Assembly: GCA_029948255.1 (NCBI GenBank)
Contig: JALIZF010001762.1
Location: 62,001-126,000 of the forward strand
Direction: 5' to 3'
Source: Telmatactis stephensoni
Taxonomy: Eukaryota > Cnidaria > Anthozoa > Actiniaria > Isophelliidae
Length of the DNA stretch: 64,000 nt
Shown here: positions 12,692-24,304 of the stretch, in pieces
Position numbering within the stretch: position 1 is the first letter of the stretch
Layout: each line of letters opens with the position of its first letter
Position numbers and translations under genes: made by a program
The notes under the pieces: generated by a model
What the model was told of the DNA's origin: nothing
The model's database searches: none
The model's input: the letters and a program-made list of their open reading frames with translations, nothing else

Positions 12692-15600
12692 ATGATGGCA
12701 GATTCTAGTATCCCAACCAGTGTACGACTACAAACAAAACTAATCGCTGATAAATATCCAGGTAAGTAATCTTGCATTTGATAAAGTTTTAGACTTGTTA
12801 AGCGCAGAAGTCTCCGTAAAAGTCTGACGTCTTTTAGGTTGTATATTAAGGGAAATTTCATAGAAAGGCAACCACATAACATTTTACTAGGCATAAGTTG
12901 ATATAGATCAACAATAACAGTTACAGATCTTTATTATAAAGATAATTTCAGTTGAAGTTTTGTAGATTTCACACCTTCAACACGTGCATTGTATATCAAG
13001 CATAATTGTGATTGTGAACTCTAAAGAAAGATACTTTTACTCCCTTTACTTGGAAATTAAATGTTACCTATTAATTTTCTTTGAACTGTTAAGAACAACC
13101 TTGAATTCGAATATAAATTTGTTTTGCAAGATCTCAAATTTCAAAGATTTCTAGCGTTGTAGATTTCACACAATTATGATCAAGCCGGCCGCGTGCTTTT
13201 GATCAGTGGTAGTTTGGTTGTATTCCTTAACTATGCTTTGAGTGAAAGGATCCGAGTAGAGGTATCCATTTCTTGGTGTGTGCTAAATGCCTAAGCTTTT
13301 CTGAATGAACCGGGAATTCATCTAAATCATGTAAAAGCCGAACATTCCTTGACGTGTAATCTTCTTGGCAAACGGAAAAGGCAGACGGATGTAGTAGTAG
13401 AATGTTCTGCGTGTGCTTTGGCCATGGTATAAAAGTTATGATCAAGTATTTGAATGTAATGTTTTTTTAAAGTTGAACTTACTTTTTTAAATAAGCTTGA
13501 TTCAGCAAAGTTAAGGTCTGCACTTATTAAAGACTCTGAAATCTCAGCTGAACTTTTGTGACTTCGTGAAATCTTAGTTCCAAAACTATTCGGAAACTTT
13601 TAAGATAAGGTAGCTCGACAGATCTAAATTCATCAGTCCGTTGGAAATTAAATGTTGCCTATTAATTTTCTTTGAACTGTTAAGAACAACCTTGAATTCG
13701 AATATAAATTTGTTTTGCAAGATCTCAAATTTCAAACTAGATTTCAAGCGTTGTAGATTTCACACAATTATGATCAAGCCTGCGTGCTTTTCAGTGGTAG
13801 TTTGGTTGTATTCCTTAACTATGCTTTGAATGAAAGGATCCGAGTATAGAGGTATCCATTTCTTGGTGTGTGCTAAATGCCTAAGCTTTTCTGAATGAAT
13901 CGGGAATTCATCTAAATCCTGTAAAAGCCGAACATTCCTTGACGTGTAATCTTCTTGGCAACAAACGGAAAAGGCGGACGGATGTAGTAGTAGAATGTTC
14001 TGTGTGCTTTGGCCATGGTATAAAAGTTATGATCAAGTATTTGAATGTAATGTTTTTTTTAAAGTTGTTGAACTTATTCTGAAATCTCAGCTGGACTTTT
14101 GTGACTTCGTGAAATCTTTGTTCCAAAACTATTCACGGGAAACTTTTAAGATACGGTAGCTCAGATCTAAATTCATCATGAGTCCGTTCTCGATACATTT
14201 TTTTGTAGAGAATGTCCAGAGAATTCAGGTTTACATGGTGTCTTCTATTAATTGTCGAACCTCAAAGAGAAAGGAAGGATTGTTAGTTATATTGTGATCA
14301 AACAAATTTTTTCCGGTTCGTGTGCGATCGCCTCGTGAAGTCCAACGTTGATTACCTCCCTGGCAATGAAATTACCTGAATAATTTGTAATTTGGATCTT
14401 CTTCTTTCAGACTCACAAGATTCAAAGTTACCAGTACTAGTATGGTTCGTGGAGGAAGAAAAGTACAGTGTTGTCCAGCCAAAGAGCATAACCCCGCAAC
14501 CATTTAAAATAAAAGACAGGGTAACAGTGCAAGACAGTAAGGGCACTTGGCCTGCCCGGGTAATGTTTCGAGGTATGTTGTCTTTTTGATTTCATATATA
14601 TATAGTTAGTAACATAGGGTCCACTTCAAATCTTTTGATTTAATTATAATTATTATGCATTGAACAGGGACAAAGAAGGCTTGCAAAGAGAGACAGAATG
14701 TCCTGGAGAGCATTCTGGATTCCAATGAATTGGTCGAGATTCGCCATTCTGAGGTTGCTCAGGGGACTGGGAGGAAATTGCTCTCGCAAAGCCGTCTGGG
14801 AATGTTTTGGGGGACACATTTCAAAATGGTGTCTGTTGATGAAGCTCCGAAGGAGTCTTCGAAGGAGGTTTTAAAGCTAAGCAAAGAAGACATACCGGGA
14901 GCTGAACTCCCAAAACCGGCAGAGTTTTGTACAGTTCCAATTTTAAAACGCTGGTTGAGTTGCAGGGGAGCAAAGGTTTCTGGAAACAAAAGTGATTTGA
15001 TCAAAAGGTTAGTAGGTTCTTCATCGATTGTGAAATGATGATTATCAAACAAATATCAACACCGAAATGTTTTATTTATCTTTTTTTCCAGAGTAAATGA
15101 CTATATTCACAATGGATTGGCTGATAATCTTGTTGATCCCGATGGAGGTTTGAATCTGCAAAAAAAGCGTCTGAAACTGGGTCTTGAAAAAGAAATCGAT
15201 CCATTGACAGACGTGAAGTTTCCTACAGATGGTTTCGAAGTAGGAATATCGTGCCTCCCTAATATTGGATACTCCCAGATATGGAAATACTTCATCGAGG
15301 ATATTGAGTTCAAGAAACAGTTGTCCGTAGAAAAACCTACAGTGAAAGGCTACAACTTCTATAAATCTGGTAAAGTGTTAGGCATGTACACTAAAGCTGA
15401 AAATGGTGTGTTCTATGTAAAAAGTCAAGTAATGCCATCATATTCTACTCATGGACCAGTATATGCGGTGAAAATTTTATTACATGCCAACTCGGAGATT
15501 CAAAAGGCTTATTGTCCATGCCCTGCTGGAAATGATGGCCGCTGTAATCATTTAGCTGCCACTTTATTTGCCATAGAAGATATATGTAAGAAACGTCACG

Positions 15601-18600
15601 ACAATGAACAGACTGAAGATGAAAACACACCATGTACATCGAAGCCTTGCACCTGGAGTGTACCAAGAAAGAGAAAACAGCAACCTTCAACTATTCAGGT
15701 TGTCAAGTTTGAAAAACATGTGTGGGACAAAAAAAGAAAAAGTTCTAAATTGCCAACAAACACTACTTCAGAAAATACTAGACTTAACCAGCAACAGCAA
15801 ATTCATGATTTTGGTGCAGTATATGAAAGGATCAAAAAAGTTGAGCAAAAAACAGGCAAAAAAATTGGACTGAGCTACATTATTCCACATGACCTTCCAC
15901 AAACTGAAAATTCCATGTCAGTGAGTGAAGATACAACTACAGTTGAACCTTTGACAGGTAAATGGGATATTGTATCTCCTGTCAAGTGTGCACCACTTTC
16001 AATGTCTGACATAGAACAAAAGGCATTGAGAACCAAAGAGAGAATTTATGACATGGTTAAACATAAAGAACAAATTGCTGAAGAAACAAAAGCTCAACAC
16101 CAGACAAGAACATGGTTCGATGTGCGTAAACCAAGAATAACAGCATCAAAGTGTAAGCGCTGTTTAATTAAGCCAACAACTAGCCCCACAAAAGCTATTT
16201 CAGAGGTACTTCTCTACAATAAACCTATTCAAACTAAAGCTATGAGGGATGGTATTGAGGCAGAATCAAGCATAATACAGGAATTTGAAAAAGAGTCTGG
16301 TCACAATGTACAGAAATCAGGTTTCATCATATCAGACACACATCCATTTTTAGGAGCATCTCCAGATGGAGTTTTGAGTAATAATAGTATAGTTGAGGTT
16401 AAGAAGATTGTTGTGAAAGAGGGAGAGTCCCATGATGATGCAATGTGCAGGCTTGGAATTTACAAGAAGAATGGGAATGAGCTACAGATAAATAAGAACC
16501 ACAAATACTATTATCAAATGCAACAACAGTTATTTTGTACAAAAAGTGCAACTTGTAATTTTATTGTATCAAGTGATAATGGAACTCACACAGAAACTGT
16601 TCATTTTGATGCACTGTTTTGGGATAAAGTATTACCAAAACTCGAAAATTTATTCTTTGAACACATTTTTCCAGAACTTGTGTATCCAAGAATTTTACAT
16701 GGTGAACCAAGATGGAACAAATTTTACAAGTTTCCAAGGCCTTCATAAAAAATGTATTTTCATGAAAATTTCAATTAAAAGAAAATGAAAGAAAACTGTA
16801 AAAAGGGTTGATAACAATATTAACTATTTTGTAGGATCTAGTAGAGTGCAAGCAATATATATATGTGAAATACAAATTACTAAATACTGCAAAATAGTGC
16901 TGATTAAACAATAGAAAACAAAATTTGCATAACATTGCACAATTTAGTATTTCAAATATTTCACGGTTATATTTTTTGCACTCTATCATAGTGACTTTGC
17001 ACGGTTTAAGTGCAATCACTCTACAACCACTGAAAGAGCCCAATAGGAATTGTGCTATTTTTGTTGTTTCTGTTTTAACTAGTGCTATCTAGTACACTAA
17101 AAAATGGAAAATATTGATACAATTTTACTGTTTGTATTCTGGAGTACAAACACTAAAATTGTGCAACACTTTGCTCTATTTAGCACTAAATAAAGGAAAC
17201 AAAATTAGCATAACTTTTCACTATTTAGTACTATTATTTTTGCCTTTTTTGTGTTTGGGATCTAGTTAATGGGTCATTCTACATGGAATTTAAGTTACAA
17301 TTGGTGGAAGAAAGTTAGAAAAACATACAATTACAATCCAAATATCTGAGGCAATATCAGACATACTTATTGGTACTGGTTTGTCAAAGAAATGCCAGTT
17401 CTTAATTCTTTCCATGTATCTTTCTACATGAATTCTCAGGCTAGCAATTTTTGTATTGTGCTCAGATTCTTCTTTTGAGAATTGTTTTTTTTTCCTTTTA
17501 GAAAGTGGGGCAATGCTAGTTTAGCACCCACTGATGCAAGCTCATCCTGTATTGTAAAGCCTTTGTCTGCCATGACTAGGACTCCCCTGTTTAGGTGCAT
17601 TAAGAATCCAGATTGCTTTACAATATCAGGGTCACTAATAGATCGACAGTAAAGATCACTGCAAAATGACACAACTCCATTAGGGGTGATACCAATCAGT
17701 GCCTTCATAGTTGTTCTTGACTTATAACTGGAATAACATAGTGATCTCTTGTCTAGACTGGAAGGGGACTCCATTTGCACTTCAGTGCAGTCAATTATCG
17801 AAACTAAGTTTGGATAGAATGATTTAAACACTGGAGGCATGTAATGGAAAATATGTTCCTTCGATGGCCACTGGATGCACATAGGTTCAAGTTCCTTTCT
17901 CATGAACTTGATCCACGTCCTACACACAGTTGATACTGTAGAGACTGACACTCTGAACCTTTCAGCCAAATCCTTTTCAAACAATCCAAGTCTCAGCCTT
18001 AAAAGCACCATTGTAAATTCTTGCCAGACAGTTAACTTTCGTTTGCTTCCCGGCTTTTTATATTCAGGATGAAAGGCAGTTTCCTCTCTGTCACTGTAGC
18101 ACAAATTAGAAGCCTTCTCTTTTAATAAATCAAAACACAGTTCCAATGTATCATAGTTTGGAAAACCTGTATAAAAAGAAACGTTCTCGTCATTGTTCTT
18201 ATGATCATTGATTTCAAATTTTGGTTTTGTGTTGATGACTCGTAATTCACTCTCCAAAGACTGCATCTTTTCCTTTAAAGAGACTATTTCGTCTTTTAAA
18301 GCTTGCAATTCTGCTTCATCAGTTTGTGTGCCCTGTTCTTTACGTTCGTCATCAATGTTGGAAACATAAAAATCGAGTCCATCAAGCAGTTCGACTTCTG
18401 AAGAGTTGTCCACAATAGGCAAACTATGCTCGTTTGTCTGAGATGTTTCCTTGGTCTTTAAAGGCAGTTCGTGTTTCTCTATCGTACGTCGCTGTTTTTC
18501 AACCGATGTCCAAGGAAATATCGTTGGAAGTTGAGTCCTGCTCATTCTTTCGCCGCCAGGAAAATGTGCTCCACATATTCTTGTGCTCTGGGAGTCCATC

Positions 18601-21600
18601 TTCAAGGTCTTGTTCCTTATAAGTCTTTCGTATTTTTTTCTTACTATCGGATCCTTTGGCAAAGAGTGAAACTTAATGTTCGCCGAATTCCTCCAGTTAT
18701 TTGTGCATCCTGGCACACAACAGCTGACTTTTACCATTTTTAGCTACTAATCTATAAAGAACTTCTGAGAACTTTCATGAGAACTTTGGTAACGATAACA
18801 ACATGGCGTCCCCTAAAACGATCCCAGACGGCTTTGCGAGAGCGAATTCGTCCCAGTCCCTTGAGCAACCTCGAAATGGCGAATACCTAATGATAAAGGA
18901 AAAAGAAAAGGTGAATAAATATTTATGCTACTAAATAATCAAACTTCAGCATTTAAGCCTAATGACTGTGACAGGTACAGGCAATAAATTCAGTTGTGCT
19001 TTTATTTTGATTGATTTATCCCTGTGATATTTGTGTAATTTTTAAGATTACAAGTAATTGTCAAATCAGTACTATGAGGCTACATCAATTAAGTTACATT
19101 GGATTGTTTTCTGTAAAACACTGTTCAGACCAAAGCTCAGCTCAAATTTTCTTCCAATTGTCATTGACAGTCCAGAATGACAGAGTTAAATAAATGTTTT
19201 GTTTTTCTGATGATATATTTTCCTTTTTTTATATTCCCTAGCAAGTGAAGACAAAGAAGGAAGAAAAAAGACAAAGACAGTCCTCGAATCATCAGACGAA
19301 AGTGACGATGACATGAGTGATGAAGGTATGTCGATTACATAATTACTATGGTATATTATTTTTTTAGCACATTTACCCCTTTCATTTCATAGCTTTGGTT
19401 CATATCAAACAATTCCCAATAAAAAGGTGTCATTTCACACGGCTATCAACTCTATTCCATATCTGGGCTGGTATTACCTTATTTTGAAGTTGGGCAGATC
19501 CACTTCTGTTGATTTTTTCTGTCATTTATAAAGTCTTAAATGCTTTACTTTGATAAAAACCTGCAGCCATTGTATTGATGAAACACATTACATTGCATGT
19601 CCACTATATTGAAAATGGTTTAAAAACCTCACATTTTGATAAACAGAAAGCCCAATAGTAAAGCACAGGAAGCCTGTGCAAAGGACAGTCCAATAATACA
19701 TTGTTTGATATGAGGAGTTTTGCAATCCCAGTTTTGTTTGCATGCTTGTTTTATTAAAGGAACTTCAGTTTAAAAGACTATTAATAATTAATTCTCTGTA
19801 AAAATCAGATCCTGACCAAGAGGAGCTGATGAAAGAGAAAACCAGAGTGGAGCAATTGCTCTTTCAAAAGGTGATGAAGCCATTTGTATTTATTTGTTTA
19901 TTCATTTATTCTACTGTATGAAAATATGACGGATTATCCTTCAAAAGTTGTTTTTTGTTAAATGCGCATGCACAGATTATTGATAAAATGACGGATACAA
20001 ATGTCTTTTAAAGACTCAACCAAAAGTGATCAAGTGGCAACTTGCATTTTTCTTCTTTCCACAACATCATAAGCTTCTATTAATTAGAGCCTTATAATGC
20101 TAGCTTTTAAAACATTTCATTTATCAGGAAAGAAAGTTTCTATCAAATTTGTTACACAAACAGTTAAATCTTAAGTGGAAATCTTTGAGTCAGTTCTTTT
20201 TTGCCCAGAACAGAATTTGTCAAATTTTTGCTAATGTATGTGTTAAGGGAGCTGGCTACTATAGAAAATATAGCTTTACTCCGCACTTTTGTGTGCAACA
20301 CGTCATAGCTAGTGCACAGAGATTTCAGTGAACAGGAAAAATCATAGAAACACCTAGTAGGTTTTTGTACAAACATCAGCTTCAAATCTATTCTTATTGA
20401 TTTTAAAACAAAAAAAACATCAGAAAAAAAAGTAAAAATGTTTTCTTTTGAGCTTGCACAACACATCATTTTCAAAATGGCAGTGCTTCCAGTTAGCATT
20501 TTTTGGTCTATATAGCTATTTTACAATTAACTTCAAAGGCATACAAAAACTGCTGATTTTTCATGGGACCCATAACTTTTTTTGCACTTATTTAGAAAAG
20601 CACCTTAAAATTCCCAAACGTCAATTTTTATAAAAAAGTTCATTATTCAAGCATACGAAAAAAAATTATTTTGCTCCACACAAGGACAATTTTCATTGGT
20701 GCATCAGAGGCAGAAATGCCAAGAAAATAAAGGTATTTTGCTGTTATCACAACAAAAATATTTATGCAATTCTGCATAATACTCCATTAGCTAAGTTTTT
20801 ACGCAATTTTGTAGCCTTTGTTGGAAAATGTTATTTCCCTAATCATTCTTAATTTCTTTTCTATTCACTTCCGGTTTAGCAATTTTCGCATCCAAAATTC
20901 GGGGATTGGCATTCATTGAATGCTGATTATCACAAAAATGAGTGTGGGACTGCCTTTTTTCTTTTCGTTCTTAGGATCAGCATTACATTTTGTTCATTAT
21001 TATTTATAATAGTAAATGTAGCCAGCTACCTTAAACATCCAAGCTGATAATGATCAGGCTCACTAGCATGCAAAGCCTGCCAGACAAAATATATTTCATT
21101 ACATTAAATGGCAATCTCCTGCAAACTTCTCATTTAACTGTTAGTAAGTTATTCATATGTTTGACATATTTGTGAATACATTTTCTTTTTCTGATAAACA
21201 TTTTGTTTTGCTGACAAAAAGTACAATATTGGTTATTCAAATGAGTGATTGATATTAGTCTTTTTTGAAGCAAAATTAATAGTACAAAATTCACTCATGC
21301 ATCTTTTTATACATACAGCCCCGTACCAAAGAGTCTCATGAAGAGATGGCCATGAATGGTGATAGTCATGTAAACAGGATAACACCTATTGATGTGGAAT
21401 TTTTTAAAAAGGAATTCCACAAAATCTTTAAAAAATTGGAGGACATTGAGTCGTTGTTGCAAAAGCAACAAAGAACTCCCCAAGCTGCTGGGAGGCGAAG
21501 GGAGGAAGTATGGGGAGATTCAAGTGAAGGGCCCTCAGGTGTTAATCTGCAGGTATGATATAATTTTTTATGATTAATGACAAAAATATATTATGGTCAG

Positions 21601-23064
21601 CCTATTTATCTATAAGACATACCAGACATTGTCATCAGAACTAATTCATTCATGATATTAATTACAATAAAAATAATATGAATACATAATTATTTTAGGA
21701 CTCCATTAGTCGTTGTGAAAGTCCTGCATCGATAAAAAGTGAGGGACACCTCAACACAGGTATAGAGGAATTAGACGAAGAACTTGTAAGTATATGAACT
21801 TATTTGTTTTATCTTGTCATCTTAATCCAAATGCTTAAAAAATGCAATACTAATGAAAATCTGCAAAGATACATTGTATGAATGTTAAAAATTTGCTAGC
21901 TTTACAGACAAATGTATGTCTATCATAAATGTACCCCAAGCCATGCATTTTCTGTAAAATTAGCTGCAGATTTTCATTGGAGCCTTCTAAATCTTTCCAC
22001 AGTTTCAAAGTGAAACATTCTTTTTAGTATTTTAGGGATCATTATGTCATTATATAGGTTGAAAAAATAATTATGCTAATTTAATGAGCGCAACTGCCAT
22101 TTTGGAGAAGGGTCTATTGAAGGTTATCAATTGGTCTGTTTGCTTTTGAATAATTAATGATATGAGAATTTAATTTACAATTTTGACATCTTTTCACAGA
22201 TTTACAATGGCACCAATCTGCTGCTAGATGTCCCTTCCAAACAGAAAAAGCCGAAGTTATACGCCACCTCTCTCCTCTCTGTTTTATTTACAGATGAGGA
22301 GATGAGGACTGGCTGTGTTGAGCCAAAAGATGGGGGCAGCAAAAAGGTTACCCTTGATCAAACAAAGATCAACTTAATAAAGAGTAAGAAATAATTTTTT
22401 TGTCAATGTCATCAAAGTGTGACCTACACAAGAAGTTCAAAGGCTGGTTTTGAAACTAGCATTTAGACAGATGTCAATCCAAATGCTGAATCAAAACTGA
22501 TAGTGATTCTGGATTGTCACTTGTCTCAGTTAAGTGAGCAATTTGATTGACATTTATCTGAATGTTAGTTTCAAATTTTGTCATTGGGTCACACTTTATT
22601 GATTAGTTGTACAATGTTGTTTTATGTCATCAATTTTATTCGTGTCTGTCTTGACTCGTGGCTGTTGCTTTGATTTATAACTTAGTGTGCTACTATTGTG
22701 AAAAAAATGATCAAATCTAACTTCATGAAATAGCTTGTCATGAAATTTTTGATCTTTTGTTGATGTTTAGAGAGAGATTAATTGCCACTAATTTAGCAAA
22801 AAACATAAAATGTTATTTCAAATCTGGTAGCTAGGGCAAAGAAACTAACAACTCTCCTTTTATCTCTTTATAGAGTGCATCAAGATCAAATATGGCCAAA
22901 AGTACCTTGAGAAGGGGTGGTCGGAAATCAGAGTAAGCCTCAACCAGAAATGCCTGGACAAAATGAAGGCACAGAAAAACATTGTCAATGTCGGAAGGTT
23001 CGAAAATGGAGCCAGAAGATTAATTGGTAAAAGTATCAGGAGGGGTACACAGGCAAACAATTAA
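12692..23064 (+). CDS. BEN-domain protein, 9 exons, ISL2EU in exon 3
   Basis: Exons: 12692-12761, 14411-14572, 14668-14740 plus 18885-18910 (one exon split by a transposon), 19242-19325, 19809-19870, 21319-21552, 21699-21785, 22200-22383 and 22874-23064. All have GT/AG borders and consecutive phases; total 1173 nt, 390 residues. The N-terminus starts [26 protein letters not shown] through [17 protein letters not shown] looks like a small Tudor/SH3-like beta-barrel (inference). Then come a Lys/acidic linker ([12 protein letters not shown]), a short coiled-coil-like stretch ([15 protein letters not shown]) and, from about residue 288, a C-terminal BEN domain ([15 protein letters not shown], then [16 protein letters not shown]). 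BEN domains bind DNA or chromatin. Divergent from the TNP2-type gene inside the same CACTA ends, it may be the element's DNA-binding partner. As it stands, the ISL2EU insertion interrupts exon 3. Confidence 0.85.
13048..14190. repeat. Tandem duplication in BEN intron 1
   Basis: Two adjacent copies of roughly 550-590 bp (about 13048-13638 and 13640-14190) share TTGGAAATTAAATGTT at their starts, plus ATGATCAAGCC, GGTATCCATTTCTTGGTGTG and GATCTAAATTCATCA. Small indels separate them. The copies lie wholly within intron 1 of the BEN gene and carry no coding signal. Confidence 0.8.
14826..16748 (+). CDS. SAP-SWIM-YqaJ nuclease of ISL2EU element
   Basis: Two exons, 14826-15007 and 15092-16748 (phase 2 join across an 84-bp intron), give 612 residues starting [17 protein letters not shown]-binding motif ([20 protein letters not shown], about residues 38-62) spans the splice. 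A SWIM zinc finger follows at about 202-214 ([13 protein letters not shown], a CxCxnCxH pattern). The C-terminal third is a YqaJ/lambda-exonuclease fold: [16 protein letters not shown], then E450 in [16 protein letters not shown] with D486, VEVKK with E496 and K498, and YYYQMQQQL near 536. All expected nuclease residues are present, so the protein looks intact. It probably processes DNA during transposition; its role in ISL2EU is not established. The frame is open upstream through the terminal repeat into BEN exon 3. Confidence 0.9.
17290..18737 (-). CDS. THAP-DDE transposase of ISL2EU, frameshifted
   Basis: The protein begins [14 protein letters not shown], a THAP zinc finger with C7/C11 and C55-x2-H58 and the TIFPW end motif. 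A Glu-rich coiled coil lies at about 140-170, an HTH-like region at 232-280 ([18 protein letters not shown]), then a DDE_Tnp_4 catalytic core with D317 (SIIDCTEV) and D391 (VMADKGF). The open frame stops at 17436 after 433 residues. A 9-base A-run (17485-17493, T on the + strand) is the likely break: one base more restores [14 protein letters not shown] and [14 protein letters not shown], which carry the expected catalytic Glu, and the frame then ends at 17290. Either the copy lost its activity there or the homopolymer was misread. It converges on the YqaJ gene. Confidence 0.85.
20247..21030. mobile_element. TTAA-flanked MITE in BEN intron 5
   Basis: The ends GGGAGCTGGCTAC (left) and GTAGCCAGCTACC (right) are inverted, with TTAA at 20243-20246 and 21031-21034. 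TTAA targeting fits piggyBac or Kolobok mobilisers. No transposase lies inside. Confidence 0.75.
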
Positions 23065-23102
23065 AACGTCTCTGAGAAATCATTAACTTTGACAGTAAAC
23101 TA

Positions 23103-23347
23103 ATGGAAATGAGCAATAAACCATTACTTATCATGTGAATTGTCCATATACCATTTGATGGCCTGCCCATGGAAGATTAGCCTGGCTAAATATTGGCCCC
23201 ATCTTTAAATAAAGTTTATTATTATTAAACCATTCAAGGGAAAGTAGAACTGAAACCATTAAAGGGCTTAGGGTGTAATTGTTACTTTTCCATGAATAAT
23301 TTATGGACAACTCACTCATAAGCAATTGTTTTATTGCTCATTTCCAT
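23103..23347. mobile_element. TA-flanked MITE downstream of BEN stop
   Basis: Inverted ends ATGGAAATGAGCAATAAA and TTTATTGCTCATTTCCAT, flanked by TA at 23101-23102 and 23348-23349. It starts 38 bp after the BEN stop codon, and its left end contributes an AATAAA that could serve as the gene's polyadenylation signal. Confidence 0.75.
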
Positions 23348-24304
23348 TATAACTTCCCATCAATAGATATTGATAATTTTTAATAGTTTTTGCATTACTG
23401 GCTAAATCAAATTTTTATAAATTAACTCCATTTTAGGTATTTTTATTGTTTATATGTGTACCCGGTCCCCAAATTGTTTTGTAATTGGACAATATATTTT
23501 ATGAATAGAAAACATTATTGAAATAGCAAGTATAGTTGTTTGAATCACATCCTGATACTTTTGCTTATTTCTAAACTCTCAATTATTGCATTTTTGAAAA
23601 TATCAATTTTATATATTACATATACTAGTTATACAGTGGTTTTAAGTGAAAAAACAACAACAATTTTTATTATATACTGTTACTGTTCAGTAAGAAATTA
23701 CCTTATAAGATCACCAAATCATAAGGATAATATTTCTTTGATTACAATATGTTTATAAAATTTGTACATCTCAGTGCCAGGGACTTGTACCAACAGGCCT
23801 CTCCCCCCTCTCTCTCTATATAGTTCCATCAAAATGAATGCTAGAAATAGACAGAGCACCTCAATATCAGCTCTTAAGATGTAAAACAGGAGAAATGCTG
23901 GCATTTTGATGGCACTGCTTGATATAGGGGAGATAGGGTCACATGACCTGTTGATGCAAGTCTGCCATTACTTTTGATCTTTACAAGAGCCAAAATAGGT
24001 TTTATAATGAATCAAATATTATGCTAGATAGTTTGATTTAATCTTCAGTGACAAGTAGTAAATGATTATTATTAGAATAATCAACCTGGCATCTCTCCAA
24101 TATTAAGCTATAACTACATAATAAATATTTTGATTTCATGAATGATATGCATTTATTGTTGTAAAAATAGGATATAAAGGAATTAAGATATAATAAATAT
24201 ATTTTTGTACACTACTTATTTCAACAGTGTGATCGTTGTTTGACAATACTTCTTGTTTTAGGGTTGTGGTGGTTAAAATTATGTATTGCAAAATATCCAC
24301 TGAA

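Larger units (their letters stand above)
14741..18882. mobile_element. ISL2EU-type DNA transposon
   Basis: The termini are about 80-bp imperfect inverted repeats (14741-14822 and 18799-18882; TCGCCATTYYGAGGTTGCTC at the tips). Each lies just upstream of one of two convergent genes: SAP-SWIM-YqaJ (+) and THAP-DDE transposase (-). The flanking dinucleotide AT occurs on both sides (14739-14740, 18883-18884). A THAP/DDE transposase paired with a YqaJ nuclease is the known gene content of ISL2EU (IS4EU) elements. The insertion lies in exon 3 of the BEN gene; deleting it with one AT rejoins that exon in frame, which fixes both boundaries. Confidence 0.85.

Noticed and set aside
8719..18737. One four-gene ancestral element (TNP2, YqaJ, THAP, BEN together)
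   Set aside because: The YqaJ and THAP genes have their own terminal repeats and AT duplication, and splitting them out restores BEN exon 3, so they are a later insertion.
18803..18910. Alternative start of the BEN gene at ATGGCGTCCCCT
   Set aside because: This ATG is inside the ISL2EU terminal repeat. The phase and sequence fit the split exon 3 better, although use of this start by a new transcript is not excluded.
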